Shown here piece after piece: positions 1 through 9,485 of a stretch of DNA of 64,000 nucleotides; within the stretch, counting starts at the first letter, position 1; the number at the start of each line of letters is the position of its first letter. The notes under the pieces were generated by a model. The model saw nothing but the letters and a program-made list of their open reading frames with translations, was not told the origin of the DNA and ran no database searches. A program made the position numbers and the translations under genes. The stretch is from an uncultured Caldilineaceae bacterium (GTDB taxonomy: Bacteria > Chloroflexota > Anaerolineae > Caldilineales > Caldilineaceae). The stretch lies in contig CATOTS010000036.1 in assembly GCA_951813625.1 (NCBI GenBank), positions 44,579-108,578 on the forward strand, in the 5' to 3' direction.

Positions 1-91
1 GATCGGCGATGGCGTTGATGCCGTTGCTCAGATTCTCGTGGGTTTCCTCCGGGCCAGCGACCGCTGCCCTGTGATGTTTGATCTTTTCCAA
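1..91 (-). CDS. Possible start of a minus-strand gene, cut by the window edge
   Basis: An open frame begins at a TTG (positions 91-89) and stays open for 30 codons to the window edge. A GAGGTG sequence at 102-97 lies 5 bases upstream and would serve as ribosome binding site. The visible N-terminus is hydrophilic and matches no family I recognise. It lies just downstream of thrC on the same strand. It could equally be chance, since only 30 codons are visible. Confidence 0.3.
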   Translation of the reverse strand, partial: MEKIKHHRAAVAGPEETHENLSNGINAIAD

Positions 92-176
92 CTTTGCACC
101 TCGACAATCTGATGAATGCTGATTGGTGTGAAGTTGCCCAATTATCGGTCGGCCGTGTGATTTGCTGTCAAGTAGA

Positions 177-1355
177 TCAAGCCCACAGGTGCGCGTATTT
201 GAGGCCGCTGCCGGTGTTGAACAGGACGACAGTTTCATCGCCGCGCAGCCAGCCCGACTCCAGCAGTTGAATCTGGGCAGCGAGCGTGGCCGCGCCTTCG
301 GGGCAGGGGAAGACGCCGGTGGCCTTGCCGATGCGTTTGGCGCCGTCCAACATCACGTCGTCCTCGACGGCAACGGCGGTGCCGCCGCTTTCGCGCACGG
401 CTTTGAGCATCAGAAAGTCGCCGACGGCGGAAGGTACGCGCAGGCCGTCGGCGAGCGAGTGCGCTCCCTCCCAGGGTTCGGCGAACTCGGTTTCCTGCTC
501 CATGGCACGCACGATCGGCGCGCAGCCGGTGCTCTGGACGCTGACCATGCGGGGGCGTTCGCTGCCGATCAGGCCAAGCTGCTCCATTTCGTCGAAGGCT
601 TTCCACATGCCCACAAGGCCGGTCCCGCCGCCTGTCGGGTAGAAGATCACGTCTGGCAGCCGCCAGCCAAGCTGCTCCCAGATCTCGTAGCCCATAGTCT
701 TTTTGCCTTCGATGCGGTAAGGCTCCTTGAGCGTGCTGACGTCGAACCAGCCGTGCTGCGCGACCTTCTCGCGCACTTTGGCGCCGCAGTCGGTGATCAG
801 GCCGTCGACGAGGGTGACCTCCGCGCCCAGGTTGCTGCACTCGACGCGAAATGCGGCGGGCACGTCCTGCGGCATGTAGACGTGGGCGGGCAGCCCGACT
901 TTGGCGGCGTATGCGCTCATCGCGCCAGCTGCATTGCCGGCGCTGGGGATGGCCAGCTCCGCTGCGCCAAGCTCGTAGGCGCGGCCGACAGCCATCACCA
1001 GGCCGCGGGCCTTGAAGCTGCCGGTGGGGTTGAGCGACTCGTCCTTTATCAGCGTATTGGGACAGCCTATCTCTTCGCCGAGCCCCTGGGCGTGCACGAG
1101 AGGCGTCCAGCCTTCGCCGAGCTTGAGCTGCGCGGCCCGCGTCCGAATCGGCAACACCTCCTCGTAGCGCCACAACGAGGATTCCCGGTTTGCCAGCGAA
1201 TCGCGTGTCAGGGTCTGGGCCGCTTTGGACAAGTCGTAGCGGGACAGCAACGGCTTTTCACAGGCCGGGCACAGGTTCATCAGCCGGTCTGCCTCGTACT
1301 CTTCGCCGCAGCGGCTGCAAGAGAGATGGGTGAGTGTCGAAAGGGTTGCAGTCAT
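177..1355 (-). CDS. thrC: Threonine synthase
   Basis: PLP enzyme converting O-phospho-L-homoserine to L-threonine in the cytoplasm, the last step of threonine synthesis. The 392-residue protein opens with a small zinc-ribbon-like segment (Cys13, Cys16, Cys29, Cys32), as in many archaeal and Chloroflexota threonine synthases. The PLP lysine is in TGSFKARG (Lys115), and the phosphate-binding glycine loop PTGGGTG lies near residue 240. Length is normal for the short type. The ATG start at 1355 faces the ABC exporter operon divergently across about 290 bp. The fold is shared with other beta-family PLP lyases such as threonine dehydratase, but the zinc ribbon and the SFKARG context favour threonine synthase. 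Confidence 0.9.
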   Translation of the reverse strand: MTATLSTLTHLSCSRCGEEYEADRLMNLCPACEKPLLSRYDLSKAAQTLTRDSLANRESSLWRYEEVLPIRTRAAQLKLGEGWTPLVHAQGLGEEIGCPNTLIKDESLNPTGSFKARGLVMAVGRAYELGAAELAIPSAGNAAGAMSAYAAKVGLPAHVYMPQDVPAAFRVECSNLGAEVTLVDGLITDCGAKVREKVAQHGWFDVSTLKEPYRIEGKKTMGYEIWEQLGWRLPDVIFYPTGGGTGLVGMWKAFDEMEQLGLIGSERPRMVSVQSTGCAPIVRAMEQETEFAEPWEGAHSLADGLRVPSAVGDFLMLKAVRESGGTAVAVEDDVMLDGAKRIGKATGVFPCPEGAATLAAQIQLLESGWLRGDETVVLFNTGSGLKYAHLWA

Positions 1356-1500
1356 TGGAACTGCCAGACATTATGAGTTGCCGCGCGCCCGCAGGAAGGG
1401 CGCCGGAAACGGTGCCAATAAGAGTTTAGGGAAAGCGGCAGCGGCATGTCGGCGCCGGCTGCCTGCTCAATTGTACTGCGCTTCCGACTACAAGGCAAAA

Positions 1501-1529
1501 TTGACCACGAGACATGCCATCGTCATAAT
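1501..1529 (+). promoter_or_regulatory. Sigma-70-type promoter for the ABC exporter operon
   Basis: A -35 box TTGACC (1501-1506), a 17-bp spacer and a -10 box CATAAT (1524-1529) match the sigma-70 consensus at 5 of 6 bases each. The site lies about 115 bp upstream of the ATPase start at 1643 and points toward it. Confidence 0.55.
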
Positions 1530-1642
1530 TGACAGCGGATTGCATGCTCAAGGTGGCCCCTTGGCGGCGATAGCCCGGGTTGATATGGGGGGTATTGCAA
1601 CTATTCCTAGTGCACATCCGTATTGATTCAAGAGGTGGTGCA

Positions 1643-2644
1643 ATGGAAACAATAGTTGACGCGCAGAATCTGCGCAAGACCTACCGACGCTCTGACGGCC
1701 CGGACATTGAAGCAGTCAAGGGCGTCGACCTGTCGATTCGACGGGGTGAGATCTTCAGCCTGCTCGGGCCGAACGGTGCGGGCAAGACGACGACGATCTC
1801 GATGATCAGCGGGCTGGTGTCGCCGACGGAAGGTGATGCGGTTATCGGGGGGCACTCGATCACGAAGCAGCCGATGGCTGCCAAGCGGCTGATGGGCTTT
1901 GTGCCGCAGGAGATTGCGCTCTATCCCGAACTCAGCGCGCGCCAGAACCTGCTCTTCTTCGGCAGAATGTACGGGTTGGGCGGCAGGAAGCTCAGCCGGC
2001 GCGTCGACGATCTGCTGGCGTTCTTGGAGTTGCACGAGAGGCGGAACGACCGCATCGACACCTTTTCGGGCGGCATGAAACGGCGCGTCAACATCGCTGC
2101 CGGGCTGTTGCACAAGCCGCAGCTGATATACATGGACGAACCGACGGTCGGCATTGACCCGCAGAGCCGGCGCCGAATCCTGGACACGGTCAAGCAGCTG
2201 CGCGACGAAGACGGCATGACGGTGCTCTATACAACGCACTTGATGGAGGAGGCGCAGGAGCTGAGCGACCGCGTGGGCATCATGGACCACGGCGAGATTA
2301 TCGCCATGGGCACGCATGCCGAGCTGACGCAGCAGGTGGGCGAAGAGGACCGGTTGGAGTTTACGGTCTCAGGCGGGGTTGCCGACGGGGCGCCGGCCCG
2401 CATTCAACGCGAGGTTGCCGGGGTCACGCGTGTGCTCTACGATGCGCCAGAGCAGGCCGGCGCCGAGTCCGTCGAGCCTGCGGCTGCGCGCCTGACCGTC
2501 TTCGCCAGGCACGGCCGCACTGCGCTCCCTCCCATCATTCAGGTACTCGATTCCGCCGGCTTAGTGATCCAGTCGGTGGCGGTGCGCGAGCCGGACCTCG
2601 AAGCGGTCTTCCTGGCGCTCACGGGACGAGAGTTGCGGGATTAG
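1643..2644 (+). CDS. ABC exporter ATP-binding protein
   Basis: Cytoplasmic ATPase of an ABC-2 type exporter (drug, lipid or polysaccharide type). The 333-residue protein has Walker A GPNGAGKTT (residues 42-50), signature FSGGMKRR, Walker B followed by DEPTVGID, and the H-loop histidine in TTHLMEEA. A C-terminal extension of about 100 residues after the nucleotide-binding domain resembles the DrrA/CcmA-like group. The ATG at 1643 is preferred because AGAGGTGG lies just upstream; an in-frame TTG farther upstream (1580) has no such site. Two ABC-2 permeases follow on the same strand, so the three genes probably form one heteromeric exporter. The substrate cannot be told from sequence. Confidence 0.92.
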   Translation: METIVDAQNLRKTYRRSDGPDIEAVKGVDLSIRRGEIFSLLGPNGAGKTTTISMISGLVSPTEGDAVIGGHSITKQPMAAKRLMGFVPQEIALYPELSARQNLLFFGRMYGLGGRKLSRRVDDLLAFLELHERRNDRIDTFSGGMKRRVNIAAGLLHKPQLIYMDEPTVGIDPQSRRRILDTVKQLRDEDGMTVLYTTHLMEEAQELSDRVGIMDHGEIIAMGTHAELTQQVGEEDRLEFTVSGGVADGAPARIQREVAGVTRVLYDAPEQAGAESVEPAAARLTVFARHGRTALPPIIQVLDSAGLVIQSVAVREPDLEAVFLALTGRELRD

Positions 2645-2713
2645 TTCCCGGAACTTCGCACTCCAGATTCTCTTAGAGCCCACAAACATTCCTGCCGAGT
2701 CTTCATCCTCTGA

Positions 2714-4327
2714 TTGATGCGCAAGATCCTCGCAATAGCCGGCAAAGAACTGTATACCTTCTTTCGCGATCGAAATCTGATCCTGCTCTCGTTTGCAACG
2801 CCGCTGGTGCTGTCGACAATCATCGGGCTGGCGTTCGGGGGTGTCGGCGGCGGCGGATCGGACAGCCCTGATTTCGCAGAAATCGCGGTAGCCGTAGTCA
2901 ATCTTGACGAAGGCGTCGATGTTCAGGAGGTGTTGGGCCTCCCCGACCAGTTCACTGATGTCGGTTCGCTGCCGTTTGACCCTGCAGATGTCTCGCTCCC
3001 GTTCGGAAGTTCACAGATCACATTGGCCGCCCTGATGGAGAGCGGTTCTGCGCTCAATTTTGGCGATCAGATCGCCGGAATCCTCCTGTCGCGGCCGCCC
3101 GGGAACGCCGGTGCCGCGGACGGCGCAGGACTGCGTTTTGACGAAATCGAGTGCGGATTGCTTGGCAATGGCGAAGGGGAGGAGACCGCGACCTTCTCCG
3201 CCGGCGGTACGCTGGACGACCTGCTCGACGCTGCGGCGATTGAAGACGCCGACCTGGCGCGCGCGGGGGTCGACAGTGGCGAGTACGCGGCCGCGGTTAT
3301 CATTCCGCCCGATTTCAGCAGGGGGATGATCCCCCGGTTCCGCCTGGACGGTGAGGGAAGGGTCCGCGCCGAGCTGGGCGATCCCGCGGGGACTGTGGAA
3401 GTCTACGGCAACAACGGCAGTCCGTTATCGGCGCGCGTTGTCCAAAGCATTGCTGCGGGGATCGTCAACCAGTTCGTGCGCGTGAGCGTCGCGCTGGGCG
3501 CCACGGTGGAGACATCGGCCAACACCGTTCTTGACAGTTTCGACCTGGGTGTGGTCGACCTCAGCAATTTGGACCTGAGCGGTGTCGACCTTTCGGCGGC
3601 GCTGGCCTCGCTGCAGGGCCTTGATGCGTCGGTCCTGGAGCCCCTGTTCTGTCTGATCACGCCGGGCGCGAGTAATATCAGCGTCAGCCGTCGACCGCTG
3701 GATGCGCTGCAGCAGGCGCCAACGATTGCGCGGGTCATCGTCCCGATCGGCGCGTCGCAGGCGGTCTTTTTCGCTCTCTTCACTGGCGTATTCGGCATCC
3801 ACTCTATCTACGAGGAGCGGCGCCACTGGACGCTGCAGAGGATGATTGTTTCGCCGACGCCGCGGTTCTATTTGCTGGTAGGCAAGGTGGTGGGGAACCT
3901 GGTTACGGTTCTAATGCAGCTTCTGGTCCTCCTGGCCGCGCTGACCGTGATCGCGTCGATCGTTATCGGCGAGCCGACGATGATTTGGGGGCCGAGTGCG
4001 GGGTCAATTCTGGCAGTGGCATTGGCTCTGGCTCTGTGTGTATCGGGCATGGGCGTTCTACTGGTCGGGCTGGCGCGGACGCCTGAACAGGTTGTGCTGT
4101 TTGGGCCTTTGATCAACATTGGGCTTGCCGTTCTGGGGGGAGCGTTCGGATTCTCGCTGCCGGTACAGGCGGCGCAGTTTTCCCTGATATACTGGGGCGT
4201 GGACGCGTTTACGAAGCTGGCCAGTGGGCAGACGGACATCGCGCTCAATCTGCTTGTGCTGATGGCGCAGGGTCTCGCTCTGTTCCTCGTGGGGATGTGG
4301 CTGTTCAAGCGGAGACTGGACCTGTAA
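2714..4327 (+). CDS. ABC-2 type exporter permease
   Basis: Membrane subunit of the exporter encoded with the upstream ATPase. One N-terminal helix (about residues 20-40) is followed by a long extracytoplasmic region of roughly 290 residues. About five C-terminal helices follow, which is the YhhJ/DrrB-like ABC-2 architecture. The RRHWTLQRM segment before the C-terminal helices is typical, and the next gene has a near-identical RRQWTLQRL. The start is either TTG at 2714 or the adjacent ATG at 2717; neither has a strong ribosome binding site. The extracytoplasmic region of this copy is longer than that of its paralogue. Confidence 0.87.
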   Translation: MMRKILAIAGKELYTFFRDRNLILLSFATPLVLSTIIGLAFGGVGGGGSDSPDFAEIAVAVVNLDEGVDVQEVLGLPDQFTDVGSLPFDPADVSLPFGSSQITLAALMESGSALNFGDQIAGILLSRPPGNAGAADGAGLRFDEIECGLLGNGEGEETATFSAGGTLDDLLDAAAIEDADLARAGVDSGEYAAAVIIPPDFSRGMIPRFRLDGEGRVRAELGDPAGTVEVYGNNGSPLSARVVQSIAAGIVNQFVRVSVALGATVETSANTVLDSFDLGVVDLSNLDLSGVDLSAALASLQGLDASVLEPLFCLITPGASNISVSRRPLDALQQAPTIARVIVPIGASQAVFFALFTGVFGIHSIYEERRHWTLQRMIVSPTPRFYLLVGKVVGNLVTVLMQLLVLLAALTVIASIVIGEPTMIWGPSAGSILAVALALALCVSGMGVLLVGLARTPEQVVLFGPLINIGLAVLGGAFGFSLPVQAAQFSLIYWGVDAFTKLASGQTDIALNLLVLMAQGLALFLVGMWLFKRRLDL

Positions 4328-4404
4328 CGTCTTCCAGGAAGTTATTGCCCAGGCATTCGAGTTGTATTTCTCGAATCTCGCGATAGTTTGACTTGTTACT
4401 GACA

Positions 4405-5673
4405 ATGCGACCGATTCTGACGATTGTTTTGAACGACCTGCGCATCTTTTTATCGCAACGGGGCAATCTGGTTGGCCTGCTTGTGATTCCCGTCCTGCTT
4501 ACGGTCGTAATTGGCTGGAGTCTGGGGCAATTCGTAGGCGGAGGGCAGGCGCGCCTGCGGGTTGACCTTATCGACCTGGACGCGACCGGCATGTCTGCCC
4601 GTTTGATCGACGAATTGCGCGCGACCAACGGTGCTCTCGTGCTGTGCCCGCTGGACAATGACGCCGATGACTATTGCAGTCTGGACGGCGAAGCGTTGGA
4701 CCTTAACCGCGCGATCGAACGGGCGCGTGCAGGCGGAACCGAGGCGCTGATCGTCGTCCCCGCAGGCTACGCGGCCGCGCTTGAGAATTTCCAGCGCGCC
4801 AGTATCGACTATTATTCGATGTCGGACCCGCTACAGCCGGATGCCGTTCTGCAGAGTCTGGAGGCGGTGCTGCAACGAGTCAACGGCGCGTCAATGACGG
4901 CTGGGGTGGCGGGAGCGTTGCTGGACAACGTGACCACCGGGCTCGATTTGCCTGCCTTCGACGAGTCGGTGCGGAAGGAGTTTCTGGGCGCGCTCTACCG
5001 AAATGCAGAACAGAAGTTGATCGAGATGCCGGCGCCGGTAAGTTTCGAAACCGGGGAGGAGGAGGCGGGCGGCGATGCCTCCGACAACGGGTTTAACCAG
5101 TCTGCGCCGGGGATGGGGTCGCTGTACGTCATGTTTACAGTGCTGGGCGGAATGGCGGTCCTGCTGCGCGAAAGGCGGCAGTGGACGCTGCAACGTCTGA
5201 TGGCGCTGCCGCTATCGCGGGCACAGATCCTCGGAAGCAAGATTGTGGTCTACTTTGTGCTGGGCATGATCCAATATATGATCGTGTTTGCTGTCGGCGG
5301 CGTCGCGGGGATGGACTTCGGGGACGATCCGCTGGCGCTGTTGGCGGTCATGGCGGCCTTTGTACTGTGCATCACTGCGCTGACGTTCGCGCTCGCTCCG
5401 TGGATCAGGAGCGAGGGCCAGGCCAGGGGGTTTGTTCTGCTGTTGTCGCTGTCGCTTGCGCCGCTGGGCGGGGCGTGGTGGCCGCTGGAGATTGTGCCTG
5501 ACTTCATGCGGACGCTTGGGCACCTGTCGCCGGTTGCCTGGGCGATGGACGGTTTCCAAGATCTGATCTGGTACAGCGGCGGCTTTGGCGACGTCCTGCC
5601 GGAGATCGGCGTCCTGCTGGCGGCGGCAGCTGTTCTGTTTGTGGTAGGGGTTCGAGGATTCAGGTACGGGTGA
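4405..5673 (+). CDS. ABC-2 type exporter permease (second subunit)
   Basis: Second membrane subunit of the same exporter, 422 residues. It shares the layout of the previous gene: one N-terminal helix, a large extracytoplasmic domain, then about five helices, with the conserved ERRQWTLQRL segment. The two permeases presumably pair as a heterodimer with the ATPase. ATG at 4405 is chosen over a TTG at 4393. A 7-bp inverted repeat (4355-4361 with 4370-4376) sits in the short gap before the gene; it may only be a minor RNA hairpin. Confidence 0.85.
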   Translation: MRPILTIVLNDLRIFLSQRGNLVGLLVIPVLLTVVIGWSLGQFVGGGQARLRVDLIDLDATGMSARLIDELRATNGALVLCPLDNDADDYCSLDGEALDLNRAIERARAGGTEALIVVPAGYAAALENFQRASIDYYSMSDPLQPDAVLQSLEAVLQRVNGASMTAGVAGALLDNVTTGLDLPAFDESVRKEFLGALYRNAEQKLIEMPAPVSFETGEEEAGGDASDNGFNQSAPGMGSLYVMFTVLGGMAVLLRERRQWTLQRLMALPLSRAQILGSKIVVYFVLGMIQYMIVFAVGGVAGMDFGDDPLALLAVMAAFVLCITALTFALAPWIRSEGQARGFVLLLSLSLAPLGGAWWPLEIVPDFMRTLGHLSPVAWAMDGFQDLIWYSGGFGDVLPEIGVLLAAAAVLFVVGVRGFRYG

Positions 5674-5796
5674 GGGACTGAAACAGATCGCTCCTGCGGA
5701 CGCCGTCCAGGGGCGCGGACGGAGGCAATCGTATTCTCTGCTAAGTTTGCGGCAGCCGGAAGCTGGATAAGCGGCAGCTGTTCGGAGTCAAGTCCA

Positions 5797-6141
5797 ATGA
5801 CAACGCTACAGAGAATACGAGACAGTATCCCCGACATGACAGCAGCAGAGAGAGCAGAGTGGCCGCAGTTGATTGCCCGCGACATTGGCGGCGTTTTCCC
5901 GGGCATTGAGAGTGTACCGGGGGTCATGGGCGGCGAACCGTGCGTTGTACGCACACGAATTCCTGCTTGGCTGTTGGTTCAGGGCAGAATTTTCGGAATG
6001 AGCGAGGCGGAGATTCTCAGCGCCTATCCTGTCCTGCGCGCCGAAGATTTTTCCAACGCTTGGGCCTACTATCGAGCAAACAAAGAAGAAATTGAACGAC
6101 AGATTGCCGATCATGAGATGGCCTGGCGATGGCGCGTTTGA
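5797..6141 (+). CDS. DUF433 family protein, likely antitoxin
   Basis: Small protein (114 residues) of the DUF433 family, which are predicted DNA-binding antitoxin-like proteins. The recognisable core runs from about residue 35 to 100 and includes GEPCVVRTRIPAWLLV, followed by the helical segment MSEAEILSAYP. DUF433 genes are usually followed directly by a DUF5615 (PIN-like, Mut7-C type) gene, as here. The TGA stop (6139-6141) abuts an ATG at 6142 that would start the partner, but that partner is broken (see the next entry). The N-terminal 30 residues are an extension beyond the usual core. Confidence 0.8.
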   Translation: MTTLQRIRDSIPDMTAAERAEWPQLIARDIGGVFPGIESVPGVMGGEPCVVRTRIPAWLLVQGRIFGMSEAEILSAYPVLRAEDFSNAWAYYRANKEEIERQIADHEMAWRWRV

Positions 6142-6469
6142 ATGCAGATAAAATTTTCCATTGCCGGTTGTGGAAGAACTGCGGAAGTCGGGGCATGACA
6201 TGCTGACGATCCAGGAGGACGGAAGGGCCAATCAAAGTCTTCCCGATGAAGATGCGCTTTCAGTCGCAAAGAAGTCCCAACGGGCCGTATTGACCTTGAA
6301 TCGAAAGCATTTCGTTCGCTTGCATTTTGAGTCCTCACTGCACAGAGGCATCGTTTCGTGTACATCCGATCCGGACTTTGAAGGTCAGGCGAGGCGGTTC
6401 CATAAAGCCGTCACCGATCAGGCCTCTCTGGAGGGTGAATTGATCCGAGTCAATCGACGAGCAAATTGA
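6142..6469 (+). pseudogene. Broken DUF5615 PIN-like nuclease
   Basis: The ATG at 6142 follows the DUF433 stop directly and begins MQIKF, the expected first beta strand of a DUF5615 protein. After five codons the frame breaks. The rest of the family (LPVVEELRKSGHD onward) continues to 6469 in another frame, starting near 6161, with a TAA just upstream in that frame. The missing piece corresponds to the family's leading acidic motif (normally L-D-E-N), which carries a catalytic aspartate. A small deletion with frameshift has therefore probably inactivated the toxin half. A short product from the TTG at 6161 could still be made but would lack the first strand and that residue. Confidence 0.72.
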
Positions 6470-7555
6470 ATGAATGATTTTCCCGACCAGCCCTCGACGG
6501 CGCCAGCAGAAGGCGGGGATTCCGTGGGCCGGCAGGCCGGTCGTTATGCGGCTGCAGGCGTGGACATCGATGCCGGCAGGCGAGCGGTCGAGCTGATGCA
6601 GGCCGCGGTTCAGGCGACGCACACGCTGCAGGTCGTAGCTGAGGCCGACGGTTTTGGCGGCCTGTTCGCGCTGACCGATCTGCCGCCGCGGCCGCTGCTG
6701 GTTGCTTCGACGGACGGCGTCGGCACGAAGGTCAAACTTGCGGCTGAGCACGGTCGCTGGCACGGGATTGGCGCGGACATTGTCAATCACTGTCTCAATG
6801 ACATCCTCGTACAGGGAGCCCAGCCGCTCTTTTTCCTAGACTATATCGCGGTTGACAGGCTGGTGCCGGAAAATGTCGCCGCCATCGTAACGGGGGCGGC
6901 CGGGGCATGCCGTGAAGCCGGATGCGCTCTGCTGGGGGGCGAAACGGCTGAGATGCCGGATGTCTACGCGGCCGGCGCGTGCGATGTGGCAGGTACGATC
7001 GTTGGCCTGGTCGACAGGCAGGGACTGCTGCCGCGGCGGCAGGAGATGCGGCCCGGCGATCTGCTCATCGGGCTGCCCAGCAGCGGTCCGCATACGAACG
7101 GCTATTCGCTCATCCGCCGCGTTATCGAGGGCAGGGATCTGCAGATGTTCCTGGAGGACGGAGAGCCGCTTCTCGACGCGCTGCTTGCACCGCACAGGTC
7201 CTATCTACCGGCGGTGCGCGCGCTCGAGGAGGCCGGAGTCGAGGTCAAGGGGCTGGCACACATAACCGGCGGCGGCCTGGTGGACAACTTGCCCCGGATC
7301 CTGCCGCCAGGCTCGCGGGCTCGGATCGACTGCCCGAGCTGGGAGGTACCTCCGGTCTTCCGCAGCCTGCAGTCGTGGAGCGGGATGGACGGCGTTGAGG
7401 CCTTCCGGGTCTTCAATATGGGCATCGGCATGGTCGTTGTTGCGGCAGCGGAGGAGGCGGGACGCGCACAGAGCATTCTGCCCGGTGCTCTGGTGATCGG
7501 AGCGCTGGCCGACAGTGACCGGCCTGTGCCCGATGTGGCATTGGACGGCTTGTAA
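6470..7555 (+). CDS. purM: Phosphoribosylformylglycinamidine cyclo-ligase (AIR synthetase)
   Basis: Purine biosynthesis step 5: ATP-dependent closure of FGAM to AIR, in the cytoplasm. The 361-residue protein shows the PurM signatures YAAAGVDIDAG near residue 25, STDGVGTKVKLA, NHCLNDILVQGAQPLFFLDY and LLGGETAEMPDVY, and later SGPHTNGYSLIR and HITGGGLVDNLPR. Length is slightly above the usual 340-350 because of a hydrophilic N-terminal extension. The start ATG directly follows the stop of the broken DUF5615 gene. No other pur gene is in the window, so it is not part of a visible purine operon. Confidence 0.95.
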   Translation: MNDFPDQPSTAPAEGGDSVGRQAGRYAAAGVDIDAGRRAVELMQAAVQATHTLQVVAEADGFGGLFALTDLPPRPLLVASTDGVGTKVKLAAEHGRWHGIGADIVNHCLNDILVQGAQPLFFLDYIAVDRLVPENVAAIVTGAAGACREAGCALLGGETAEMPDVYAAGACDVAGTIVGLVDRQGLLPRRQEMRPGDLLIGLPSSGPHTNGYSLIRRVIEGRDLQMFLEDGEPLLDALLAPHRSYLPAVRALEEAGVEVKGLAHITGGGLVDNLPRILPPGSRARIDCPSWEVPPVFRSLQSWSGMDGVEAFRVFNMGIGMVVVAAAEEAGRAQSILPGALVIGALADSDRPVPDVALDGL

Positions 7556-7646
7556 GCAGAGGTTTGCCGAATCTTGTCCTTTAGGCGGCGGGCGGGGGCA
7601 GGAGATGGTCCGCTGGCACTGCGACCTTTGAGCAGAAGGAGAGCGA

Positions 7647-8429
7647 ATGACTACCGAACTGGTCCAACTGTCCCTCGACGGCCCGATCGCTACGGTCGTT
7701 CTCAATCGCGAAGACAAGCTCAACGCGCTCAATGCGGAGATGCTGGCTGCGCTGGAGGAATACGCGGATGAGTTGGACCGCAGCCGGGAAGTACGTGTCG
7801 TGCTGATGACGGGAACAGGCAGGGCCTTCTGCGTCGGCGCGGACATTTTTGAGTGGAGCGATCTGGAGCCGCTGGAAATGGGGCGGCGCTGGATTCGCGA
7901 CGGACACCGCATTTTCGCCCGCTACGCGCGGCTGCCGCAACCGGTGATCGCGGCGCTCAATGGCTATGCGTTCGGCGGCGGGCTGGAGCTGGCCTTGGCG
8001 GCCGACCTGCGGCTGGCGGCGGCGGGTGCGCAACTCTCGTTTCCGGAGGTGAAACTGGGGGTGATTCCCGGCTGGGGCGGTACGCAGCGACTGGCGCAAC
8101 TGGTCGGGCCGAGCCGGGCCAAGCAGATGATATTCAGCGGTGAGCGAGTGGTTGCGGAGCTGGCGGAATCGTGGGGTCTGGTGAATGAGGTCGTGCCGAG
8201 AGAGCAGTTGGCGCAACGGTCACGCGAGCTTGCCGAAGCGATAGCAGCCAACGGCCCGGTTGCTGTGCAGATGACGAAGCAGCTCATTGACGCCGCGGCG
8301 CCCGACGGCGGAGACGGCGGGGCGGTCCTGGAAAGCCTCGCGGGCAGCCTGGCCTCCTACACTGCCGACGCACAGGAAGGTGTATCTGCCTTCCGTCAGC
8401 GCCGACCGCCGCGGTTCAGCGGGCGCTGA
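7647..8429 (+). CDS. Enoyl-CoA hydratase/isomerase family protein
   Basis: Crotonase-fold enzyme of 260 residues, probably hydrating trans-2-enoyl-CoA in fatty or branched-chain acid oxidation. Both glutamates of the hydratase active site are present: one in FGGGLELALA and one in SFPEVKLGVIPGWGG. The oxyanion-hole segment CVGADIFEW is also visible. AGAAGGAG lies upstream of the ATG. The enzyme stands alone without other beta-oxidation genes, so its CoA substrate is open. Family members also include isomerases and lyases, but the paired glutamates favour hydratase. Confidence 0.88.
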   Translation: MTTELVQLSLDGPIATVVLNREDKLNALNAEMLAALEEYADELDRSREVRVVLMTGTGRAFCVGADIFEWSDLEPLEMGRRWIRDGHRIFARYARLPQPVIAALNGYAFGGGLELALAADLRLAAAGAQLSFPEVKLGVIPGWGGTQRLAQLVGPSRAKQMIFSGERVVAELAESWGLVNEVVPREQLAQRSRELAEAIAANGPVAVQMTKQLIDAAAPDGGDGGAVLESLAGSLASYTADAQEGVSAFRQRRPPRFSGR

Positions 8430-8471
8430 TGCCTGGGGATCAAGCACATTCGCGGCGTTCGCATGGCGCTG

Positions 8472-9275
8472 CTAATCGTGGATTCTCTCGCCGCAGTGGG
8501 GGCAGATTGCGGGAGAACTCTGCTCCTCGCTCACCTCCTCCATGAAGCCGGAGCCGAGGATGCCTGCGGGCAGCGCGAAAAGGCCGATGCCTACGATCGC
8601 GATGACACCGGCCAGGAGACGCCCGGCCGCTGTGACAGGAAAGACATCGCCGTAGCCCACGGTCGTCAGGGTGATAATGCTCCACCACATCGCTTTGGGA
8701 ATGCTGGCGAATACTTCGGGCTGGGCTTCGTGTTCGGCGAAAAACATCATCGAGGATGTAATTACCAGCAGCAGGAAAAGCACGGAAATCACTGCCAGAA
8801 GCTCGCCGCGTCTGGTCTGGACGACCCTGCCAAGCGTCTGCAGGCTGGAGAAGTAGCGGCTGAGGCGGACGATGCGCGCCAAGAGGCGTACGACGCGCAG
8901 GAAGCGCAGGTCGAGCCCGTGCAGGTTTACGAAGAATACAAGGTAGACTGGCAAGATGGCCAATAGGTCGATCAGCGCAAGCGGGGAAACGAGGTATCGC
9001 AGGCGGCCCCTGATCGGATGTGCGTACTTGGGGTCTTCGGTGCAGGACCATACCCGCAGCAGATACTCGGCCGAGAAGACGGCGACCGAAATGAGTTCGA
9101 AGAGGTGAAAGGCGCGCGGCGAAATCTGAAACAGCTCTTCGACTGTGCCTGTGATCAACGCGACGACGTTCAGCGAGATCAGCGTGATCAGAAAGATGTC
9201 GAAGATTTCGCTCGCCCGGTTGCCCTCTTCGGCCTCTTCAATTATTTCGTAGACAGTTTTCTTCAGCGAAGCCAT
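8472..9275 (-). CDS. Voltage-gated-type potassium channel
   Basis: Six-helix cation channel in the plasma membrane, 267 residues. S1 is near residues 25-43, S2 near 57-75 and S3 near 98-117. The S4-like helix LRFLRVVRLLARIVRLSR (about 123-140) carries arginines at regular spacing. S5 is near 160-178, and the selectivity filter TVGYGD (205-210) marks a K+ pore, followed by S6. The C-terminus is short and ends in CPHCGERI, half of a zinc-ribbon motif, with no RCK or cyclic-nucleotide domain. The ATG at 9275 is preferred over an upstream in-frame start at 9335 because the intervening 20 residues do not resemble the family. Confidence 0.87.
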   Translation of the reverse strand: MASLKKTVYEIIEEAEEGNRASEIFDIFLITLISLNVVALITGTVEELFQISPRAFHLFELISVAVFSAEYLLRVWSCTEDPKYAHPIRGRLRYLVSPLALIDLLAILPVYLVFFVNLHGLDLRFLRVVRLLARIVRLSRYFSSLQTLGRVVQTRRGELLAVISVLFLLLVITSSMMFFAEHEAQPEVFASIPKAMWWSIITLTTVGYGDVFPVTAAGRLLAGVIAIVGIGLFALPAGILGSGFMEEVSEEQSSPAICPHCGERIHD

Positions 9276-9408
9276 CGGACCGGGTGAAACAGTTGCGCAA
9301 GCTCCTGTTCGGATTCTATTTGCTGGCCGGGGCACGGCGTTTCAACGAGCGCATAGGGGAGCAGCGGGGAGCGGCATCATTAGGAGCGGCGCTGCGATGT
9401 GTGCGCTG

Positions 9409-9485
<77 letters not shown>

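Noticed and set aside
162..1376. A 404-codon plus-strand open frame opposite threonine synthase
   Set aside because: It is the antisense shadow of a GC-rich gene; its translation resembles no family, while the minus strand encodes a full threonine synthase.
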